This document shows, piece after piece, positions 63,165 through 64,000 of a DNA stretch of 64,000 bases. The DNA lies in contig CM061065.1 of NCBI GenBank assembly GCA_030762895.1, forward strand, positions 80,423,607 through 80,487,606, in the 5' to 3' direction. The translations under genes were made by a program, and so were the position numbers. The notes beneath the pieces were generated by a model, which was given only the letters and a program-made list of their open reading frames with translations, was not told the origin of the DNA and ran no database searches. The DNA comes from Sophora flavescens (lineage: Eukaryota; Streptophyta; Magnoliopsida; Fabales; Fabaceae). How positions within the stretch are numbered: position 1 is the first letter of the stretch; each line of letters opens with the position of its first letter.

Positions 63165-64000
63165 GTGACAGTCATCACCAATGAAAAGAATGAGATAATC
63201 CCCACAAGAACCGTGACTGGTTGGAGGGTCTGCATGGATTACAGGAAGTTGAACAAAGCTACAAGAAAAGATCATTTCCCCTTTCCATTCATTGATCAAT
63301 TGTTGGACAGATTAGCTGGAAAGGATTATTACTGTTTTTCTGGATGGCCATTCAGGGTATAACCAGATTGCTATAGCACCAGAAGATTAGGAGAAAACAA
63401 CTTTCACTTGTCCTTATGGCACATTTGCTTTCAGAAGAATGCCATTTGGCCTGTGTAATGCTCCAGCAACCTTCCAAAGATGTATGATGGTTGTATTCTC
63501 AGATATGATTGAGAAATCTATGGAAGTGTTTATGGATGATTTTTCAGTCTTTTGAGAAACCTTCCAAAGTTGTTTATTGAACCTAGAGCAGATACTTGAC
63601 AGATATGAGGAAACCAATCTTGTACTGAGTTGGGAGAAGTGTCACTTCATGGTAACATAAGGAATTGTGCTGGGACATAAAATCTCCGGAAATGGTATTG
63701 AGGTGGATAAGGGAAAGGTTGAAGTTATTGAAAAGCTACCTCCCCCCACATTAGTAAAAGGAATTAGAAGCTTCTTAGGCCATTCTGGTTTCTATAGAAA
63801 ATTTATCAAGGACTTCTCCAAGATCTCAAAGCCACTGTGTTAGTTGCTAGAGCATGCTAGAGCCTTTGAATTCACAGGTGAATGTCTGAAGGCATTTGAA
63901 CTCCTAAAGAATGCCTTCTTCTCTGCACCTATCATTGTTCCACCTGATTGGGAGAAGCCTTTTGAGCTCATGTGTGATCCAAGTGACTTTGCTGTACGAG
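63165..64000 (+). pseudogene. Athila/Tat reverse transcriptase, truncated at the window edge
   Basis: Fingers and palm are clear: GWRVCMDYRKLNKATRKDHF, PFPFIDQLLDRLAGKDYYCF, then after a frame change near 63340 CPYGTFAFRRMPFGLCNAPA and EVFMDDFSVF, the catalytic box. The thumb and connection follow: KGIRSFLGHSGFYRKFIKDF and the start of RNase H near 63960 (PFELMCDPSDFAV). Stops near 63390, 63555, 63660 and 63841 inactivate it. The rest of pol lies beyond the window. Confidence 0.92.

Larger units (their letters stand above)
58775..64000 (+). mobile_element. Athila/Tat-lineage Gypsy element (right-truncated by the window)
   Basis: LTR at 58775-60084 (approximate right end), PBS at 60109-60126, then gag, protease and reverse transcriptase. 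It begins tgataactcttttaatg inside an intron of the CACTA Ulp1 gene. It is in the same orientation as the CACTA genes. Coding parts have several stops and frame changes. Confidence 0.88.

Overview
This window looks like transposon-dense nuclear DNA from a flowering plant, most likely a eudicot. The case rests on an eleven-exon GT-AG gene of plant type, plant LTR-retrotransposon lineages primed by initiator-Met or Asp tRNA, a Cassandra-type LTR carrying a 5S rRNA module, CACTA and hAT DNA transposons, and long AT-rich non-coding DNA. I see one credible host gene in 64 kb: a peroxisomal NAD/adenine-nucleotide carrier homolog (PXN type) at 32860-36867, reconstructed as 11 exons and 369 residues.

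Left third (1-30120): a nest of retrotransposons. The oldest layer is a plus-strand Ty3/Gypsy chromovirus (called A here), visible as pol (1-2610), one LTR (2661-4808 plus 25775-25900), PBS, then gag-protease (26051-30120). This pol-LTR-PBS-gag order implies two tandem copies sharing an LTR. A second chromovirus (B, minus strand, LTRs 5222-7042 and 23950-25769) sits inside that LTR. A Cassandra LTR lies against its left end, and TTCTT-like 5-bp repeats (tttct) bracket the pair. B was itself hit by a Copia element (9424-13652) in its reverse transcriptase and by a non-autonomous Athila/Tat-like gag-only element (15430-23057) in its gag. A's gag was hit by two further solo LTRs (26296-27661 and 27869-29429).

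Middle (30121-50231): unassigned DNA and an LTR-like block with an 88-bp perfect palindrome, then the host gene, which has a MITE in intron 4. Next comes a LINE ORF1 fragment split by a Copia-type solo LTR. That LTR holds an hAT-type non-autonomous element (38522-39634) and a non-autonomous CACTA (40451-45667), and the CACTA holds a 3.6-kb solo LTR. A MITE and a second solo LTR of the same large family follow.

Right (50232-64000): retrotransposon-like debris, then a large CACTA element with a decayed tnp2-type transposase, a second transposase-associated ORF with a heptad-rich tail, and a C48/Ulp1-like protease segment. The Ulp1 segment is cut by an Athila/Tat-lineage Gypsy element (LTR from 58775) that runs off the right edge in its reverse transcriptase.

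All transposon reading frames contain stops, frameshifts or missing catalytic residues, so no autonomous element in the window looks intact. The most unusual signal is a GC-rich palindromic cassette built on TCACGGCCGTGA. It recurs in the LTRs and interior of the gag-only element, in a related solo LTR, and as an apparent insertion in one of two copies of an unrelated LTR family. I found no prokaryotic operons, CRISPR array or tRNA gene.
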